A DNA stretch of 7,448 bases, taken from positions 1 to 7,448 of the forward strand of contig JANNKM010000417.1 of assembly GCA_031396305.1 (NCBI GenBank), written 5' to 3'. Below, one piece after another: positions 5,937 through 7,448 of this stretch. This stretch comes from JAEMQF01 sp031396305. Its GTDB lineage: Bacteria; Pseudomonadota; Gammaproteobacteria; Burkholderiales; Burkholderiaceae_C. Both the position numbers and the translations under genes were made by a program. The notes under the pieces were generated by a model. It did not search any database, was not told the origin of the DNA, and was given only the letters and a program-made list of their open reading frames with translations. The stretch's first letter is position 1, and each line of letters begins with the position of its first letter.

Positions 5937-7341
5937 TGTGAAGCGGCTGTATCGCCCCGGCGATGCAGTGAACTGGCCCGCGGTGCGCCAGGCCTTGGCG
6001 GGCCTGGCGAGCGACGACTCGCTGCAGGCACGCAATCGCGCCGCGGCCGACTACCACTGGTACAGCCCGATCCTGGCGCAGCAGCTCGCCGGGAAACGCC
6101 CCGATCTGGTGGTGCGGCCGAACTCGGTGGACGAGGTGCTGCAGCTCGCAGGCGTCTGCGCGCGCCTTCGCGTGCCGCTCACCGTGCGCGCAGGCGGTAC
6201 GGGCAACTACGGGCAGTGCGTGCCGTTGTTCGGCGGCATCGTGATGGACGCGACCGGCCTGGCCGGCATCCGGCGCATCGAGCCCGGCTGGGCGTGTGTC
6301 GAGGCTGGCACGTTACTGCACACGCTGAACCTGGCCGCGCGCGCGACGGGTCAACAGTTGCGCATGTGGCCAAGCACCGAGCGCATCGCCACCGTCGGCG
6401 GCTTCATCGCTGGTGGCCACTCGGGAATCGGCTCGATCCGCCACGGCATCCTCGCTGACCCCGGCAACGTGCGGCGCCTGCGCATCGTCACGATCGAGGA
6501 CCCGCCGCGCGTGCTCGACTTGGCTGGCGCTGACATCCAGAAGGTGCACCATGCCTACGGCACGAACGGCATCATCGTCGAGGTCGAACTCGCGCTCACG
6601 GAAGCGCTCGAGTGGCAGCACACGATCACCCTGTTCCCGAGCTACGACGCCGTGCTGCGCTTCGGCCTGGCGGTAGGTCAGGCCAGTCTGGAGGGCCGCA
6701 TCGACGTGTTCCAGCTGACCGCCGTGGAGCGCCGCATCACGCCCTACTACGCCGGGCTGCGCGACCGGCTGGAGGACGAAGACGCGATGTTCGCGCAAGT
6801 CGCGCCGGCGACGCTACCCGCCTTCGAAGCGCTTGCGGCGCGCATGGGCGGGCGCATCGTCGTGCGCGGCACTGAAGCCGAGCTGCTGGCCCAAGGCTTG
6901 CCTTCAGCCACGGAGTGCGCCTACAACCACACGACGCTCGAAGCGTTGAAGTCCGACCGCGGCGTCACCTACCTGCAGGTGGCGTATCCGGGGCCGCTCG
7001 ACGCTGATTTGGTGCGCGCGCAGATGCAGCGCTTCGGCGACGAGGTCTACATGCACCATGAGTTCAGCCGAGCCGGCGGTGCACTGGTGGCGTTTGCGCT
7101 GCCGCTCGTGCAGTACTTCGACGAGGCACAACTGCGCGAGATCATGGCCAGCTTCGAGGCCGACGGCTGCTGGAACCTCGACCCGCACACCTTCGTGCTG
7201 GAGGATGGTGGTATGAAACAGGTCGACGAAGCGCAGCTCGCTTTCAAGCAGCTCGCCGACCCGCTGGGTCTGATGAACCCGGGCAAGACGCGCGCCTGGG
7301 ACGAGCGCATGTTGGGATTGGCCACGGCGCGAGTACGCTAA
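5926..7341 (+). CDS. FAD-dependent oxidase/dehydrogenase, PCMH (VAO/GlcD-like) type
   Basis: Read from the GTG at 5926, this is a 471-residue flavoprotein oxidoreductase, near the usual length for single-subunit glycolate/lactate-dehydrogenase-like enzymes. The FAD-binding PCMH domain spans about residues 55-230. It has RPNSVDEV (64-71), the pyrophosphate loop VRAGGTGNYGQCVPLFGG (87-104), TVGGFIAGGHSGIGS (156-170) and YGTNGIIVEVEL (211-222). The C-terminal substrate and cap region ends in GLMNPGKTRAWDE, the usual LNPGK-type close of this family. I see no RxGGH histidine of the kind that carries covalent flavin, so FAD is probably non-covalently bound. There is no signal peptide or membrane segment, implying a cytoplasmic enzyme. 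The substrate (2-hydroxy acid, aldehyde or other) is not evident. The 11-base overlap with the PLP gene, with a ribosome-binding site inside it, suggests the two act in one pathway. Starting at ATG 5908 instead would add six residues. Confidence 0.92.
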   Translation: MTLDVKRLYRPGDAVNWPAVRQALAGLASDDSLQARNRAAADYHWYSPILAQQLAGKRPDLVVRPNSVDEVLQLAGVCARLRVPLTVRAGGTGNYGQCVPLFGGIVMDATGLAGIRRIEPGWACVEAGTLLHTLNLAARATGQQLRMWPSTERIATVGGFIAGGHSGIGSIRHGILADPGNVRRLRIVTIEDPPRVLDLAGADIQKVHHAYGTNGIIVEVELALTEALEWQHTITLFPSYDAVLRFGLAVGQASLEGRIDVFQLTAVERRITPYYAGLRDRLEDEDAMFAQVAPATLPAFEALAARMGGRIVVRGTEAELLAQGLPSATECAYNHTTLEALKSDRGVTYLQVAYPGPLDADLVRAQMQRFGDEVYMHHEFSRAGGALVAFALPLVQYFDEAQLREIMASFEADGCWNLDPHTFVLEDGGMKQVDEAQLAFKQLADPLGLMNPGKTRAWDERMLGLATARVR

Positions 7342-7351
7342 GGCGAAGGGG

Positions 7352-7448
7352 ATGAATCACACCGCGTCGGGTGAGGAGCGTGGGGCCGGAGAACGTTCCC
7401 CGGGCCACCTGCCCTGGCACTCGGGTGGCATGCAATGGCGTGGCAGGC
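7352..7448 (+). CDS. Possible start of a further gene, truncated by the window end
   Basis: An ATG ten bases after the oxidase stop (TAA 7339-7341) opens a frame with no stop for 32 codons to the window edge, beginning MNHTASGEERGAGERS. AAGG at 7340-7343 and GAAGGGG at 7345-7351 are possible ribosome-binding sequences, the first at a workable 8-base distance. The residues visible match no family I recognise. The close spacing suggests a third operon member, but a short open frame in GC-rich DNA can arise by chance, and the stretch could instead be a non-coding 3' region. Confidence 0.35.
   Translation, partial: MNHTASGEERGAGERSPGHLPWHSGGMQWRGR

Noticed and set aside
4791..6035. Upstream extension of the DsbD-like reading frame to 6035
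   Set aside because: This part is antisense to the PLP-lyase gene and precedes an obvious signal-peptide methionine at 4790. Only the 3819-4790 part shows family motifs.
7404..7429. GCCACC/GGTGGC stem after the oxidase gene as a terminator
   Set aside because: The stem is only 6 bp with a 14-base loop and no T-run, and it lies inside a possible open frame.

Overview
The window is GC-rich and densely coding, with six complete genes, one possible gene running off the right edge, and two copies of a dispersed palindromic repeat. GC-rich codon use, the gene families and the GTCATCCCGGCG...GCCGGGAT repeat suggest a betaproteobacterium, probably Burkholderiales (Comamonadaceae-like). This placement is inferred from general character, not from a marker gene. 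I see no rRNA, tRNA, CRISPR array, transposase, transporter or regulator.

Left block, minus strand (97-2957): a Rieske [2Fe-2S] mononuclear-iron oxygenase alpha subunit is followed by a glutamine-synthetase-superfamily ligase. The two genes overlap by 4 bases, so they are almost certainly co-translated. A GS-like ligase with a Rieske oxygenase recalls the opening of bacterial aniline catabolism, where an amine is gamma-glutamylated before oxygenation. The substrate here cannot be read from sequence. REP-like elements bracket the pair: a single copy (21-46) after the ligase gene, and a paired inverted, REPIN-like copy (2968-3063) immediately before the oxygenase ribosome-binding site.

Middle block, minus strand (3091-4790): a secreted or membrane-anchored protein carrying only the N-terminal periplasmic part of a DsbD/ScsB-type disulfide reductase is followed by a periplasmic thioredoxin-fold (redoxin) protein. 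The polytopic electron-transferring core and the C-terminal thioredoxin domain of full DsbD proteins are absent.

Right block, plus strand (4911-7341): divergent from the middle block across 120 bases, a PLP enzyme of the D-cysteine desulfhydrase / L-cysteate sulfo-lyase / ACC deaminase family overlaps a PCMH-type FAD-dependent oxidase. A possible third gene starts at 7352 and is cut by the window end.

No single pathway ties all three blocks together. The middle and right blocks could both concern thiol or sulfur chemistry, and the left block looks catabolic, acting on an amine. The most unusual items are the GS-Rieske coupled pair, the DsbD-like protein without its membrane core, and the coupled PLP lyase-FAD oxidase pair.
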